Made by a program: the position numbers and the translations under genes. The notes below the pieces were generated by a model. It was given only the letters and a program-made list of their open reading frames with translations, made no database searches and was not told the origin of the DNA. Of a DNA stretch of 64,000 nucleotides, positions 8,539 to 17,525 are shown piece by piece. The stretch lies in contig JAPKHC010000001.1 of NCBI GenBank assembly GCA_026647215.1, positions 372,001 to 436,000 on the forward strand, read 5' to 3'. The stretch comes from F1-120-MAGs118 sp013360535 (GTDB lineage: Bacteria > Planctomycetota > UBA1135 > GCA-002686595). Numbering within the stretch: position 1 is the stretch's first letter; every line of letters begins with the position of its first letter.

Positions 8539-10944
8539 TCAGCGCCGGGTCGAGCTCAGCGCGAGCCCACGCGGCGTCGCGCCCATCCCGATGGCTTCCG
8601 GTTGCTGCAGCAGCCCGGTCGAGCGCTCGATCGAGAAGCGCGTGACGTCGCGTGACGTCTCCGCCGCCACATAGACGTACGAACCGCTCGCGTCGACGCG
8701 CACGGCGACCGGGTTCTGCCCGGCCCAAGCGGTCCCGACGCCGGAGAGGTAGCCCGTGAGCAACGCGTTGGGATCGAAGCGCAGGATCGAGATGTCGCCG
8801 ACGGTCGCGGTGTCGCGCGAACCGACGTACAGGAAGCGGCCGAAGGGATCGCTCGCGATCGAGATCGGCAGCGTGCCGACCGGGCGCGTGGCGATCGGGT
8901 TCAACGAGCCGTCGAGCTCCGAGAGCTCGCACAGCGTCACGACGTCGTCGGCGCCGGAAGCGGCGAGCAGGTAGCGGCCGTTGGGCAGTACGGCGAGGGC
9001 CGAGGGCTCGCCCGCGAGCGCGAGGCTCGACGTGTGCGTGAGCTGCGCGGTGAACGGATCCGTCGAGAGCACCTCGATCCGGTCGAAGCCGCGGCGCGCG
9101 ACGTACAGGAAGCGGCCGGTGGGATCGATCGTGACGGCGCTGGGGGCGGGCGGCAGCGCGAGGCTCGCGAGCGAAGTGAGCGTGCCGGTCGCGGGCTGGA
9201 AGCCGAAGGTCTCGAGCGTCGCGCTCGCGGCCGAGAGCACATGCAGGCGCTCGCCGGAAGGGTCGCAGGCGACCGCAATCGGATCGGCGGCCGTCGGCAC
9301 AGGCAGCCCGTGCGGGACCAGCGCGCCCGAGTGAGTGTTGACCGACAGGACCTCGACCACGCCATCGTTGGCCAAGGTCGCGAAGACCCATTCGAGAGAC
9401 GGGTGCACGGCCAGGTCCTGACGCTGGCCGGTGCTGGGCAGCGGGTCGACGATGCTCGCGAGCGAACCCGACTGCGGGTCGAGGGAGAACACCGCGACCT
9501 CGTCGGCGTCGCTGGTCGAGACGTACGCGTAGCTCGACTTGGTCGTCGCCGTGGCGACTTCGGGCAGGATCGCGAGGCCCAGCGGCAGCTCGCGCGTGCG
9601 CACGCTCTCCGAGCGCGCCAGAGCGCCCGTGGTCGCGCTCGCCTCGAAGATCTCGACCTCGTAGGCATCACTCGCCACGGCGTAGAGCCGGGCGCCGGTC
9701 GTGTCGAAAGTCAGGAGCGAGGGACGCGAGCCCGTCGGCGTGACCGCGAGCTCCGTCAGTCGACCGGTCGTGCGGTCGACCGCGTACGTCCTCAGCAGGC
9801 TGTCGACCGAGCCCGAGGCGTACAGGAACTTGCCCGACGGCGCGAGCGTGATCGCGACCGGCTGGTTGCCGGCCGTCTGGATCTGGTTGCGGCTCGGATG
9901 GCCGGTGAGCGGATCGAGCGCGAACACGTCGATGCGGTTGCCGAGCTGGCAGTTGACGTACAGGAAGCGGCCATCGCGCGACACGCTGACGTCGGTCGGG
10001 GCGAGGCCCGTGCTGACCGGCGCACCCGCGGAGAGCGGTGCGTGCGTCGCGGGGCTCAGCGTGACGGCACGCAGCGTGTTCGTCGTGACGTTCGTGACCC
10101 ACAGGACGCTTCCGTCGGGCGAGAGCTCGCCCGCCCAGGCGCCATCCTCGAGCGCGAGCGTGCCCAGCGAGCTGAGCGAGCCCGTCGGAGAGACCGCGAA
10201 GGCCTCGACATGCACGTTGTTCTGAGAGATCACGTACAGCACGTTGCCGTCGGCGCTGAGCAGCACTTGGCTGGGGTCGGAGCCGGCGGTCGCGCTGACC
10301 GCGAGCTCGGACACGCGTCCGGTCGGCGCGTCGTGCTGGAACACGGAGATCGCGTTCGAAGCGCGCTGGGCGACGAACACGAACCGGCCCGACGGGTGGG
10401 CGACCGCGGAGCGAGGTGCCTTCGAGCCACTCGACGTGACCGCGTGGCCGGTCGGTGCGAGCCAGCCCGAGTCCGCGTCGATGGCGTAGGTCGACAAGGT
10501 GTGGTCCGAAACGCTGGTGGTGACGAGCGTCTCGCCGCGGGCCACGATGCCCAGCTCGATCTCGAACTCGGTGAACCCGACCGCGTTGGAGGCCCGCACG
10601 GTGTAGCTCGAGAGCGGCGTGAGCGTGGTCGCGGCGCCGGAGAGGACGCCCGTCGCGGGATCGAGCGTGAGGCCCGCGGGCAGGGCGGGCGAGACGCTCC
10701 AGCCCTGCACGGCGCCACCGGCGACGGTCGGCACGTTCGGAGCGAGCGCAGTGCCCTTGGCGACGAGGTCGAAGTCGCGCGCGTAGGTCAGTGCCTGCGG
10801 AGCCGCTCCGCCCGACGAGCCGCCGCCGCCACCACCGCAGCCCGTCACGAGGAGCAGGGCCGCCAGGCAGGCCGCGTGCCGCGACGCAAGAAGGCGCGGT
10901 CGGGCGTGGACGTGCGCGCTGGGGCTCGAGTTGGGGGTAGGCAT
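8539..10944 (-). CDS. Secreted beta-propeller lipoprotein, lactonase/YncE-like
   Basis: The protein has 801 residues. A lipoprotein signal ends at LLVTGC36 followed by a poly-Gly linker. Residues about 50-130 match a putative Ig/cadherin-like domain (LPAGLTLDPATGVLSGAA), typical of He_PIG modules. The remainder carries many repeats of the type GRFLYV(G/A)xxxxxxxxxx(D/E)xxTG, as in 6-phosphogluconolactonase-like (Lactonase, PF10282) and YncE beta-propellers; the repeat number suggests two propellers. These proteins are usually surface-associated with unknown ligands, and lactonase activity should not be assumed. The ATG at 10942-10944 was chosen because it gives a proper signal peptide; the frame extends 71 codons upstream without homology. 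Confidence 0.8.
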   Translation of the reverse strand: MPTPNSSPSAHVHARPRLLASRHAACLAALLLVTGCGGGGGGSSGGAAPQALTYARDFDLVAKGTALAPNVPTVAGGAVQGWSVSPALPAGLTLDPATGVLSGAATTLTPLSSYTVRASNAVGFTEFEIELGIVARGETLVTTSVSDHTLSTYAIDADSGWLAPTGHAVTSSGSKAPRSAVAHPSGRFVFVAQRASNAISVFQHDAPTGRVSELAVSATAGSDPSQVLLSADGNVLYVISQNNVHVEAFAVSPTGSLSSLGTLALEDGAWAGELSPDGSVLWVTNVTTNTLRAVTLSPATHAPLSAGAPVSTGLAPTDVSVSRDGRFLYVNCQLGNRIDVFALDPLTGHPSRNQIQTAGNQPVAITLAPSGKFLYASGSVDSLLRTYAVDRTTGRLTELAVTPTGSRPSLLTFDTTGARLYAVASDAYEVEIFEASATTGALARSESVRTRELPLGLAILPEVATATTKSSYAYVSTSDADEVAVFSLDPQSGSLASIVDPLPSTGQRQDLAVHPSLEWVFATLANDGVVEVLSVNTHSGALVPHGLPVPTAADPIAVACDPSGERLHVLSAASATLETFGFQPATGTLTSLASLALPPAPSAVTIDPTGRFLYVARRGFDRIEVLSTDPFTAQLTHTSSLALAGEPSALAVLPNGRYLLAASGADDVVTLCELSELDGSLNPIATRPVGTLPISIASDPFGRFLYVGSRDTATVGDISILRFDPNALLTGYLSGVGTAWAGQNPVAVRVDASGSYVYVAAETSRDVTRFSIERSTGLLQQPEAIGMGATPRGLALSSTRR

Positions 10945-11101
10945 GGCGAAGGTGTCGGGCTGGGTGCGTGCAGCGGTGCCGGAGCGAGTGGCCGGCGGCC
11001 GGAGGAACCCCGCTGGAGCCGGAGACCGCGACCGGAGAGAACGCGGCGGTCCCGCAGGTGGCCGTGAACACTCCATGCAGCGGCCTGCAAAGACCGCGAG
11101 A

Positions 11102-11129
11102 ATTCCCTGTCGAAACCTACGACGGGAAT
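11102..11129. terminator. Ten-base-pair hairpin downstream of the FAD oxidoreductase gene
   Basis: ATTCCC (11102-11107) plus GTCG (11109-11112) pair with CGAC (11120-11123) plus GGGAAT (11124-11129), with one bulged T and a seven-base loop. It stands about 100 bases beyond the stop of the minus-strand oxidoreductase gene and upstream of the propeller gene. There is no T-run, so it could equally be an operator-like dyad or mRNA structure. Confidence 0.4.
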
Positions 11130-11230
11130 CGCCCCGGCGTCGTGACAGTTTGGCCATGTCCCGACACGAGCGCTCCGCGGCCCTCCGGCCAGCGCTCGAG
11201 CTCCCTCGGGGCCGCCTCGCCCGGGCGTTT

Positions 11231-12556
11231 TCAGCCCCGCTTCGCGCCCGCCGCCAGCTTCGTCGCCAGCGCCCGCGCCTTGATCACGCACTGGTCCGAG
11301 TTGTCGTACTCGAAGCGCCCGAAGCGGCCCAGCGGCACCAGCCCGACCGAGTCCATCCAGCCCAGCGCGGCGTTGCGGCGCGCGTGGTACTGCGAGTCGA
11401 ACACGACGTAGGCGTGGCGCGTGCTCGTGCGGTCGGTGAAGAGCACTTCGTCGCGCCGGATCAGGCCCGCGGTCTCCAGACCAGCGAGCACCTCGCGCTC
11501 CAGCTCCGGCCCGGGATACGGCGTGCCACCGGGGTGCGTGACCTCGCACAGGAGCGACGTTCGCCCCGCGGGCGCCATGCCCGGCGCGTAGTTCGACATG
11601 TACGTCACGCGGTTCGTCGGCCCCTGCTCGGCGTGCGGCAGGTAGATCCACGAGAGCTTGGGGTGTTCCGGCCGCGCGAGCGCAACCAGCAGGCACGTGA
11701 TCGAGTTGTATTCGAGCGTCGCCATCGCGTGCGCGGCGTCGCGCGGCATCTCGGGCACGAGCTTGGGCAGGTCGGTCAGCGCCAGCGTGCTCACCACACG
11801 GTCGAACTCCTCGCCGTTGACGAGCCAGCCCTCGCCCTTGCGGCGCAGCTCCCTCACCGGCGTCTTCAGGCGCACGCGGTCGAGGAGCGTGCTCCCGATG
11901 CCGTCGGTGATCGCCTGGAAGCCGCCCTTGCGCGGGTAATAGAAGACCGATTGGTGCGTGTAGCCCTCGGTGCGGATGCCGATCGCGGCGCGCAGGACGT
12001 CATCGACCGGGGCGTCGGGGACGCGGCCGGCGACCCAGTCGCTGGAGAGGAAGTCGGGCTCGCGCTTCCAGACCTTGGCGTTGTAGGGGTCCATGAAGTG
12101 CTTGGCGATCCCGTCGCCGAAGCGCCAGCGGACCCAGGCGCCAAACTGCGTCGGAGCGGGGGAGCGCTCGACCTGACGGCGGTGCCACGCGTCGATGTAG
12201 CCCTTGAGGCAGTCGAAATTGGCCTGCTGCGGCAGGTCGCCGAGGCCGTTCTCGAAGGGGTAGTGCACCCAGCGGTCGCCGAAGCGGATCTTGGTGTGGC
12301 GCTCCTGCTCGACGAAGGCCGCCTCGCCGCCGGCGCAGGCCTTCATCCAGGCCATGGCCGCCGTGTCCTTGCTGTACAGGATGTGGCCGCCGGTGACGTC
12401 GTAGGTGAAGCCCTCGACGGTCTTGGAGGCGCACAGGCCGCCGATCTCCGCTCCGGCCTCGAACAGGACGAGCGAGCCGCGATCGAAGCCGCCTTCGACG
12501 AGGAAGCGGGCGAGGGCGAGGCCGGACACGCCGGCGCCGAGGATGGCGATCTTCAC
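11231..12556 (-). CDS. FAD-dependent oxidoreductase, protoporphyrinogen oxidase/UDP-galactopyranose mutase-like
   Basis: The protein has 441 residues. The N-terminal Rossmann motif GAGVSGLAL (G7, G9, G12) is followed by an acidic residue (VLFEAG) for FAD ribose binding and the second glycine motif IGGLCAS. HYPFENGLGDLP and a His-containing GGHILYS resemble UDP-galactopyranose mutase/amine-oxidase-like flavoproteins, and the C-terminal part has a further FAD-contact-like region. The substrate cannot be told from sequence. It is the last gene of a minus-strand run encoding glycosyltransferases and lgt, so a role in envelope glycan metabolism is plausible. It starts with GTG and has its own -10-like CTATCTT at 12595-12601, suggesting separate expression. 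Confidence 0.75.
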   Translation of the reverse strand: MKIAILGAGVSGLALARFLVEGGFDRGSLVLFEAGAEIGGLCASKTVEGFTYDVTGGHILYSKDTAAMAWMKACAGGEAAFVEQERHTKIRFGDRWVHYPFENGLGDLPQQANFDCLKGYIDAWHRRQVERSPAPTQFGAWVRWRFGDGIAKHFMDPYNAKVWKREPDFLSSDWVAGRVPDAPVDDVLRAAIGIRTEGYTHQSVFYYPRKGGFQAITDGIGSTLLDRVRLKTPVRELRRKGEGWLVNGEEFDRVVSTLALTDLPKLVPEMPRDAAHAMATLEYNSITCLLVALARPEHPKLSWIYLPHAEQGPTNRVTYMSNYAPGMAPAGRTSLLCEVTHPGGTPYPGPELEREVLAGLETAGLIRRDEVLFTDRTSTRHAYVVFDSQYHARRNAALGWMDSVGLVPLGRFGRFEYDNSDQCVIKARALATKLAAGAKRG

Positions 12557-12647
12557 TGGGTGGCTCGAGGGGCCCGGCGGCGCGGGGGTGGGGAAAGATA
12601 GCCTTGCGCGCAGGGTGGGGCGAGCGCGGCCCGCGCAGGCGAACGCG

Positions 12648-13646
12648 CTAGCGCGAGCGCACGAGGCAGGTGCGGTCGATTTTTTCCCGCTCGAGCGTGC
12701 GGGCGGCGTCGGCGAGCCAGCGGCGGCCGTCGGTGGTGTACCCGGCGGTCGGCTCGAGGCCGGGGTGGCGCGCGGCGAACCAGTCGTTGAAGGCCTCCAT
12801 CGCGGTCTCGCGCGCGTGCTTGGCGAGGCAGGAGGCGAGCGCGACCGCGAAGGAGGCCTGCTCGGCGCGCTCGGCGAACGTGATCGTCATCCGGCGCGGG
12901 CCGCCGCGGCGTTCGGTCAGGCGGTAGCTCGAGCGCTCCGGCGCCTCGTCGATCAGCTCGACGGAGGCATCCTGGAAATCGACGGCGAGGATCGAGCCGT
13001 AGTGCATGCGCCCGCCGTGGCGGTCGACCCACAACTCGGCCCCGCCGTGCGCATGACGCTCCCAGACGCGGCGGAACAGCGGTCGCGACTGGATCCAGTG
13101 CGTGCGCGACTTGTTGTCGGTCTCGTCGAAGGAGCGGTTGAGCTCGGCCTCGGGCACCACGCGCACGCCGAGGTCGACGAGCTCGATGCGCGCCTTCGCG
13201 AGCGCGCGGTGCAGGTCCTCGACGCGCAACTCGAGCGCGCCGGCGTCGACGTGGCGCGGCAGCGGCCGGGAGAGCTCGCGGTACCACGGGTGGCGCGCGA
13301 TGACCTCCGCCTCGACCGCCAGCTCCTTCGGGCTCTCGAACAGCACGCGTCCCAGCGTCGTCTGCGGACGCCGACCGGGCTCGAGCAGCGCGCGGAAGCC
13401 CAGCGCGGTCGTTTCCAGCCGCTTTTCGCAGCGTGGCGTGCGCTTGAACACGACCTTGGAGTCGGCGACGACGAACGAGCGCGCGTCCTTGAGCGGATCG
13501 TCGCTCACCGTCGGCGTGAGCGCCTTCCAGAGCTCGCCGCCGAGCTCGCGCGGAGCTCGGAACACGCTGTAGCCCAACGTCAGCGGCCCGAGGATCGGCC
13601 CCAGTCCCGCCTCGTCGATGCCGGCGAAGATCGCGAGCTCGGACAC
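12648..13646 (-). CDS. RNase HII-like protein with altered DEAGRG motif
   Basis: The protein has 332 residues, longer than typical RNase HII (about 200-230). GIDEAGLGPILGP (D11, E12) aligns with the DEAGRGP motif, ADSKVV (62-64) with the DSK motif, LWVDRHGG (D208) with the third catalytic Asp, and ASCLAKHARETAM (K276, R279, E280) with the AKxxRD helix. Thus Arg of the GRG substrate-sensing loop is replaced by Leu15, and the last catalytic Asp by Glu. An insertion of about 80 residues separates the motifs. I recall similar DEAGxGPxLGPL proteins in planctomycetes, without an assigned function. It starts with GTG seven bases after lgt ends, implying co-transcription. Canonical ribonucleotide excision activity is uncertain. 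Confidence 0.68.
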   Translation of the reverse strand: MSELAIFAGIDEAGLGPILGPLTLGYSVFRAPRELGGELWKALTPTVSDDPLKDARSFVVADSKVVFKRTPRCEKRLETTALGFRALLEPGRRPQTTLGRVLFESPKELAVEAEVIARHPWYRELSRPLPRHVDAGALELRVEDLHRALAKARIELVDLGVRVVPEAELNRSFDETDNKSRTHWIQSRPLFRRVWERHAHGGAELWVDRHGGRMHYGSILAVDFQDASVELIDEAPERSSYRLTERRGGPRRMTITFAERAEQASFAVALASCLAKHARETAMEAFNDWFAARHPGLEPTAGYTTDGRRWLADAARTLEREKIDRTCLVRSR

Positions 13647-13653
13647 GCGGCCT

Positions 13654-14511
13654 CTAGTTCGCGCCCAAGCTGCGCCCGCGGTTGCGGTTCTTGAGGAGCA
13701 GCGCGAGCGCCGTCGAGCCCGCGACCAGCGCGATCAGCTGCGAGGTCGAGATCGCGCCGTCGAACCACACGCCGCGGATCGAGTCGCCGCGGAAGAACTC
13801 GACCACGAAACGCAGCGTCGAATAGAGCGCGATGCCGACCAGCGCGACCTGGCCCTCGTAGCGACGGCGCTTGAGCAGCCACAGGCACACGCACGCGACG
13901 ATCAGTGCCTTGATCAGCATCATCGGCTGCGTCGCCCACAGCATGCGGCCCGCGTTCTCGTCGCCGAACAGGCTGTGCGGCGGGAGCGGGTTGGGCACGT
14001 TGAGGGTCAGCGGGAACGGCAGGAACTGCCACTTTTCCGGCACGGGCGAGCCGAAGTCGTCGCCGACGAGCAGGCAGCCGATGCGCCCGACGGCCTGTCC
14101 GAAGAATCCGGCGACGAAACCGCAGTCGGTGGCGTGCAGCACGCGCAGCTTGTGGCGCCTGGCGCACCACATGCCGCCGACCATCGCTCCGAAGAAGCCG
14201 CCGTACATGACGAGGCCACCTTCCCAGATGGCGAGGATCGTCAGCGGGTTCGAGAGGTACTCCTTGCCCGTCGCGGAGCCGCGCGCGACCTCGACGATCA
14301 CGTACAGGAGCCGCGCGCCGATCAGCACGCCGACCAGCACCCACATCGGGACGTTGCCGTAGCGCTCGAGGTCCTTCGCGCGGTCTTCCGAGTCGCGCGT
14401 GACCAGGCGCAGGAACAAGTGCGAACCGAGCAGGAAGCCGAGCGCGACCATCACCCCGAAGGAGCGGATCGGAAAGCCCAGACCGGGAATCTCGAACAGG
14501 ATCGGGTGCAT
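13654..14511 (-). CDS. lgt: Prolipoprotein diacylglyceryl transferase Lgt
   Basis: Lgt transfers diacylglycerol from phosphatidylglycerol to the lipobox Cys of prolipoproteins in the inner membrane. The 285-residue protein has about seven transmembrane helices, the N-terminal PIRSFGVMVALGFLLG, GGLVMYGGFFGAMVGG, the signature GRIGC (with the essential Arg) and the C-terminal RFVVEFFRG (essential Arg of the periplasmic face). In the signature, CLLVGDD replaces the NFINGE of proteobacteria, a divergence seen in other phyla. Several lipoproteins in this window would be its substrates. TAGAAT (complement of 14524-14529) sits 13 bases before the ATG, so it may have its own promoter; the RNase HII-like gene follows seven bases later. 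Confidence 0.92.
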   Translation of the reverse strand: MHPILFEIPGLGFPIRSFGVMVALGFLLGSHLFLRLVTRDSEDRAKDLERYGNVPMWVLVGVLIGARLLYVIVEVARGSATGKEYLSNPLTILAIWEGGLVMYGGFFGAMVGGMWCARRHKLRVLHATDCGFVAGFFGQAVGRIGCLLVGDDFGSPVPEKWQFLPFPLTLNVPNPLPPHSLFGDENAGRMLWATQPMMLIKALIVACVCLWLLKRRRYEGQVALVGIALYSTLRFVVEFFRGDSIRGVWFDGAISTSQLIALVAGSTALALLLKNRNRGRSLGAN

Positions 14512-14573
14512 CGCGGGCGGCGGATTCTACGGATCGGCGCGTGTCCGTCCTACCGCGCGCTCGGGGCGGAGAG

Positions 14574-16565
14574 TCAGGGCGCGAGTTCTGCGCGACGAGT
14601 GGCCCGGCCGCGCTCGAGCGCCTCGGCGTCGAAACCGGCGGGCAGGACCTCCGAGAGCGGCTTTTCGAGCTGTGCGGGGCGCAGCCCGTCCTCGAGACCA
14701 GCTCCCAGGCCCGCGTAGAACTCCTGCGGCGCTCCCGCGGCGAACAGGGGCGCATGTTCGGCGATCTGGCGCGCCTCCATGTCGATCCCGCGCCGCAACG
14801 TGCGGCCGAGCACCGCTCCGACGCCGCGCGCGAAGTGCGGGGCGAGCGTCGGCTCCTTCTCGAGCGCGCCGTGGAGCGCGCGCAGCTCCGGCAGGCGCTT
14901 CTCGAGGTCCCAGGCGACCGCGACTTCCCAGTCCGTGGCGAGCCCTTCGAGCGCGTAGGGCGCGAGCGGGTCAGCGGCGGCGATTCGTTCGCGCATCAGG
15001 TTCACGAAACGCGCGTCCAGCTTGCTCTGCACACGCGCCATGTGCCGGAACGCGACGCCGATGCCACGCGCCACCTCGGGGCGTGCGCGCTCGGGAAACT
15101 CGCCGAGCAGGCTCCACAGGTCGAGCTCGCCGCCGCGCGCCTTGAGCACTCGCTGCATCGCTCGCACACGACCCATTCCGACGTACAGCCAAGCGCGCAC
15201 GCCCGGTTCGTAGGCGTCGGTCATCGCGCAGGCCTGCTCGACCGTGTAACCGTTGCGCGGTGTGAGCAGCTGGTTCGCGGTCTGCTTGACGTTGAAGCCG
15301 TCGTAGCGGGCGCCGAGGCCCGTGTGCGAGAAGCTCCAATCGACGAGCGCGCCGTTGAAGAGCCCCGCGGCGAGCGCCGGAGCGGCGAACGCGAGCCCGA
15401 GCGGCCGTGAAACGAGCCTCGAAGTGCCGAGCGCGATCACTCCGAGCGCGTAGAACAGGTGCGTGTTGAAGTAGCGGTAGCCTTCCGCCTCCATGGGAGG
15501 TTCCTTCGGCGCGATCTCGAGCCCGCTCGTCGCGAAAGCGAGCGCCGTCATTGGCAAGTAGGCGCACAGGAGCGTCGCGAGCGCGTCGTCGAGCCGTGTG
15601 GGGGAGTTCGCACCGCGACCGAAGGTGCCCTTCGCGAGCGTCGCCACGCCGCGCAGCGCCGCAGGAACCAGCAGCGCGTATCCGACGGCGAACGCGGCCA
15701 GGAACAACCAGCGCGCGGACTGGCCGGAAAGCCCGGCGAAATCACGGAATTGCGTCGCGGCGACGAGGTGCTCACCGAGAAAGCTCGCGAGGCGCTTTCC
15801 CACCAGTCCGAAGTCCGTTCCGGAGCCTTCGGTCGTGAACTTGCTCTGCAAGAAATTGAAACCGCGCCAGCCCGTGGCGACGTTGAGCGCGAGGAGCGGC
15901 GAGACGCCGAGTGCGAAGCCGCCACCGAGCCACGGCGTGTCCCTGAGCGCCGCGCGCCAGCCGCGCAGCCCGAGATGGACGGCCGCGAGCAGTGCGATCG
16001 TCGACAGGGCGCCGAGGAACACGAAGGCTGCGAAGCCCCACGCGACGCCGACGCCGAAGAGCCGCGCCGGAGTCGCTCCCGCACGATGCAACCGCAACGT
16101 CGCCCACAGCGCGAGCGCGTTGAACGCGAGCGTCTCGAAGTGGTTGCCCGAGGCGAAGGTCGAGTACTTGACGAGCGTCGTCGGTGCGAGCGCGAACAGG
16201 AAGCCCGCGAGGTTCGCCGCACGCGCGCCGGCGCTCTCGCGCACGACGAGCCACAGGAACACGAGCGCGAGCGCCCCGAGCGAGAGCGGCACGAGCTTGA
16301 GCGCGAGGTACGTCTCGCCGAACAGCGCGTAGAACGGCGTCGCGAGCCAGCCGACGAGCAGCTGCCCGGCGGAGTTGTCGTACACACGCGCCACGGGCAA
16401 GCCACCGTCGACGCCCGCGAGCAGCGGGATCGTTCCCATCGGGAACAGCTCGAACTGCGGCATCGCGAACTCGTCGAAGTTCGTGTGCAGCACGAGCGCG
16501 CGCACCAGCGCATAGGCGGCGAGCGCCAGCGCGAGGCCGATCCACTCTCGCCGCTGGGCTTGCAT
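14574..16565 (-). CDS. GT39-like polytopic membrane glycosyltransferase
   Basis: The protein has 663 residues, with an N-terminal helix (IGLALALAAYALVRAL), a first large periplasmic loop carrying an acidic pair (FDEF) as in GT-C enzymes, about ten further membrane helices, and a hydrophilic C-terminal domain from about residue 450. GT39/PMT-family enzymes use polyprenyl-phosphate-linked sugars to modify proteins or lipids outside the inner membrane. Its ATG lies only three bases after the stop of the polyprenyl-phosphate-mannose-type synthase, so donor synthesis and transfer are likely coupled. The acceptor is unknown. The C-terminal domain is Ala/Arg/Leu-rich and not recognised. Confidence 0.72.
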   Translation of the reverse strand: MQAQRREWIGLALALAAYALVRALVLHTNFDEFAMPQFELFPMGTIPLLAGVDGGLPVARVYDNSAGQLLVGWLATPFYALFGETYLALKLVPLSLGALALVFLWLVVRESAGARAANLAGFLFALAPTTLVKYSTFASGNHFETLAFNALALWATLRLHRAGATPARLFGVGVAWGFAAFVFLGALSTIALLAAVHLGLRGWRAALRDTPWLGGGFALGVSPLLALNVATGWRGFNFLQSKFTTEGSGTDFGLVGKRLASFLGEHLVAATQFRDFAGLSGQSARWLFLAAFAVGYALLVPAALRGVATLAKGTFGRGANSPTRLDDALATLLCAYLPMTALAFATSGLEIAPKEPPMEAEGYRYFNTHLFYALGVIALGTSRLVSRPLGLAFAAPALAAGLFNGALVDWSFSHTGLGARYDGFNVKQTANQLLTPRNGYTVEQACAMTDAYEPGVRAWLYVGMGRVRAMQRVLKARGGELDLWSLLGEFPERARPEVARGIGVAFRHMARVQSKLDARFVNLMRERIAAADPLAPYALEGLATDWEVAVAWDLEKRLPELRALHGALEKEPTLAPHFARGVGAVLGRTLRRGIDMEARQIAEHAPLFAAGAPQEFYAGLGAGLEDGLRPAQLEKPLSEVLPAGFDAEALERGRATRRAELAP

Positions 16566-16568
16566 TCT

Positions 16569-17327
16569 CTAGAGCTTGCCGAGGATCGCCATCCACCGCA
16601 ACTTGAGCACGGTGGTGTAGCCCTTGATCAGGATGCGGAAGGTCAACGTCGACTCGCCGCGCTGGCGCTCGATGAACTCGATGCCTTCTTCGGCGATGCC
16701 GATGCGCGCGCGCGCGGTCTTGAAGAGCAGCTCCTGCACGATCGCCGGGCCCCTCGAGAACGTGTCCGCCACGTGGATGCGCTCGAGCGTCGAGCGCCGC
16801 CAGCAGCGGAAGCCCGAGTTGCAGTCCTTGACCGGAACACCGAGCAGGATGCGGATGTAGAGGTTCGCCGCGAGCGTGATCACGCGCCGGATCGCACCGC
16901 GGTCGTCGTCGCTGCCGCCGGCGACGGCGCGCGAGCCGAGCACGAGGCCAACTTCCTTGTCCGGCGCGAGCAGGCGCTCGACGAGCTTCGGCACGAACCG
17001 CGGCTGGTGCGAGAAGTCCGCATCCATCTCGACCACGACGTCGGCGCCCATCTCGATCGCCTTCAGGAAGCCCGCGCGACCGGCGGCCCCGCGCCCCTTG
17101 TCTTCCGTGCGATGGAGCAGGTGCAGGCGCGGCTCGCTCGCGCCCGCGTCGCGCACGAGCTTCCACGTGCCGTCGGGGGAGTTGTCGTCGACGACGAGCA
17201 CCTGGTAGTTCGGCCCCAGCGCGAGCAGCGCCTTCGAGAGCTCGAGCACGTTCTGGCTCTCGTTCCACGTCGGCAGCGTGACGATCACCGACGGCAGACG
17301 GGCGGGGCTCGGCGCGCTCGGAGGCAT
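16569..17327 (-). CDS. Polyprenyl-phosphate mannose-type synthase (GT2, DPM1-like)
   Basis: The 252-residue protein is a GT-A glycosyltransferase. VVDDNSPDGTW (residues 46-55) is the nucleotide-binding motif and MDADFSHQP (D102, D104) the metal-binding DxD, both in the DPM1 form; GSRAVAGGSDD and DCNSGFRCWRR are typical of dolichol-/polyprenol-phosphate mannose synthases. The length equals the soluble DPM1-like core with no added membrane domain. It would make polyprenyl-phosphate-hexose at the cytoplasmic face, the donor for the GT39-like enzyme encoded three bases downstream. The sugar may be mannose or another hexose. The ATG at 17327 was chosen because the catalytic domain begins at residue 12. 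Confidence 0.85.
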   Translation of the reverse strand: MPPSAPSPARLPSVIVTLPTWNESQNVLELSKALLALGPNYQVLVVDDNSPDGTWKLVRDAGASEPRLHLLHRTEDKGRGAAGRAGFLKAIEMGADVVVEMDADFSHQPRFVPKLVERLLAPDKEVGLVLGSRAVAGGSDDDRGAIRRVITLAANLYIRILLGVPVKDCNSGFRCWRRSTLERIHVADTFSRGPAIVQELLFKTARARIGIAEEGIEFIERQRGESTLTFRILIKGYTTVLKLRWMAILGKL

Positions 17328-17419
17328 GGCGGGGGCTTGGGGGGACGGCGGGCCACGCTCGGCGGGCCCCGGAAGGGAACCGTACAACGCCGCGCGGGGC
17401 GGGGCAAACGGCGCCAAGG

Positions 17420-17449
17420 TTGCGGGTGGCGAGCGTGCTCCGCTACCCT
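17420..17449 (+). promoter_or_regulatory. Promoter of the Pus10-like gene
   Basis: TTGCGG (17420-17425), 18 bases, then TACCCT (17444-17449), followed by GCGCGCC. It lies in the 198-base gap between divergent genes, about 77 bases before the GTG start. Confidence 0.4.
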
Positions 17450-17525
17450 GCGCGCCGTTCCAGAACGTCCCAGTCGTTCCGCGCCGGCCGCAGGAGGCCG
17501 CCGCGAGCTTCCCCAAGAGGTGATC

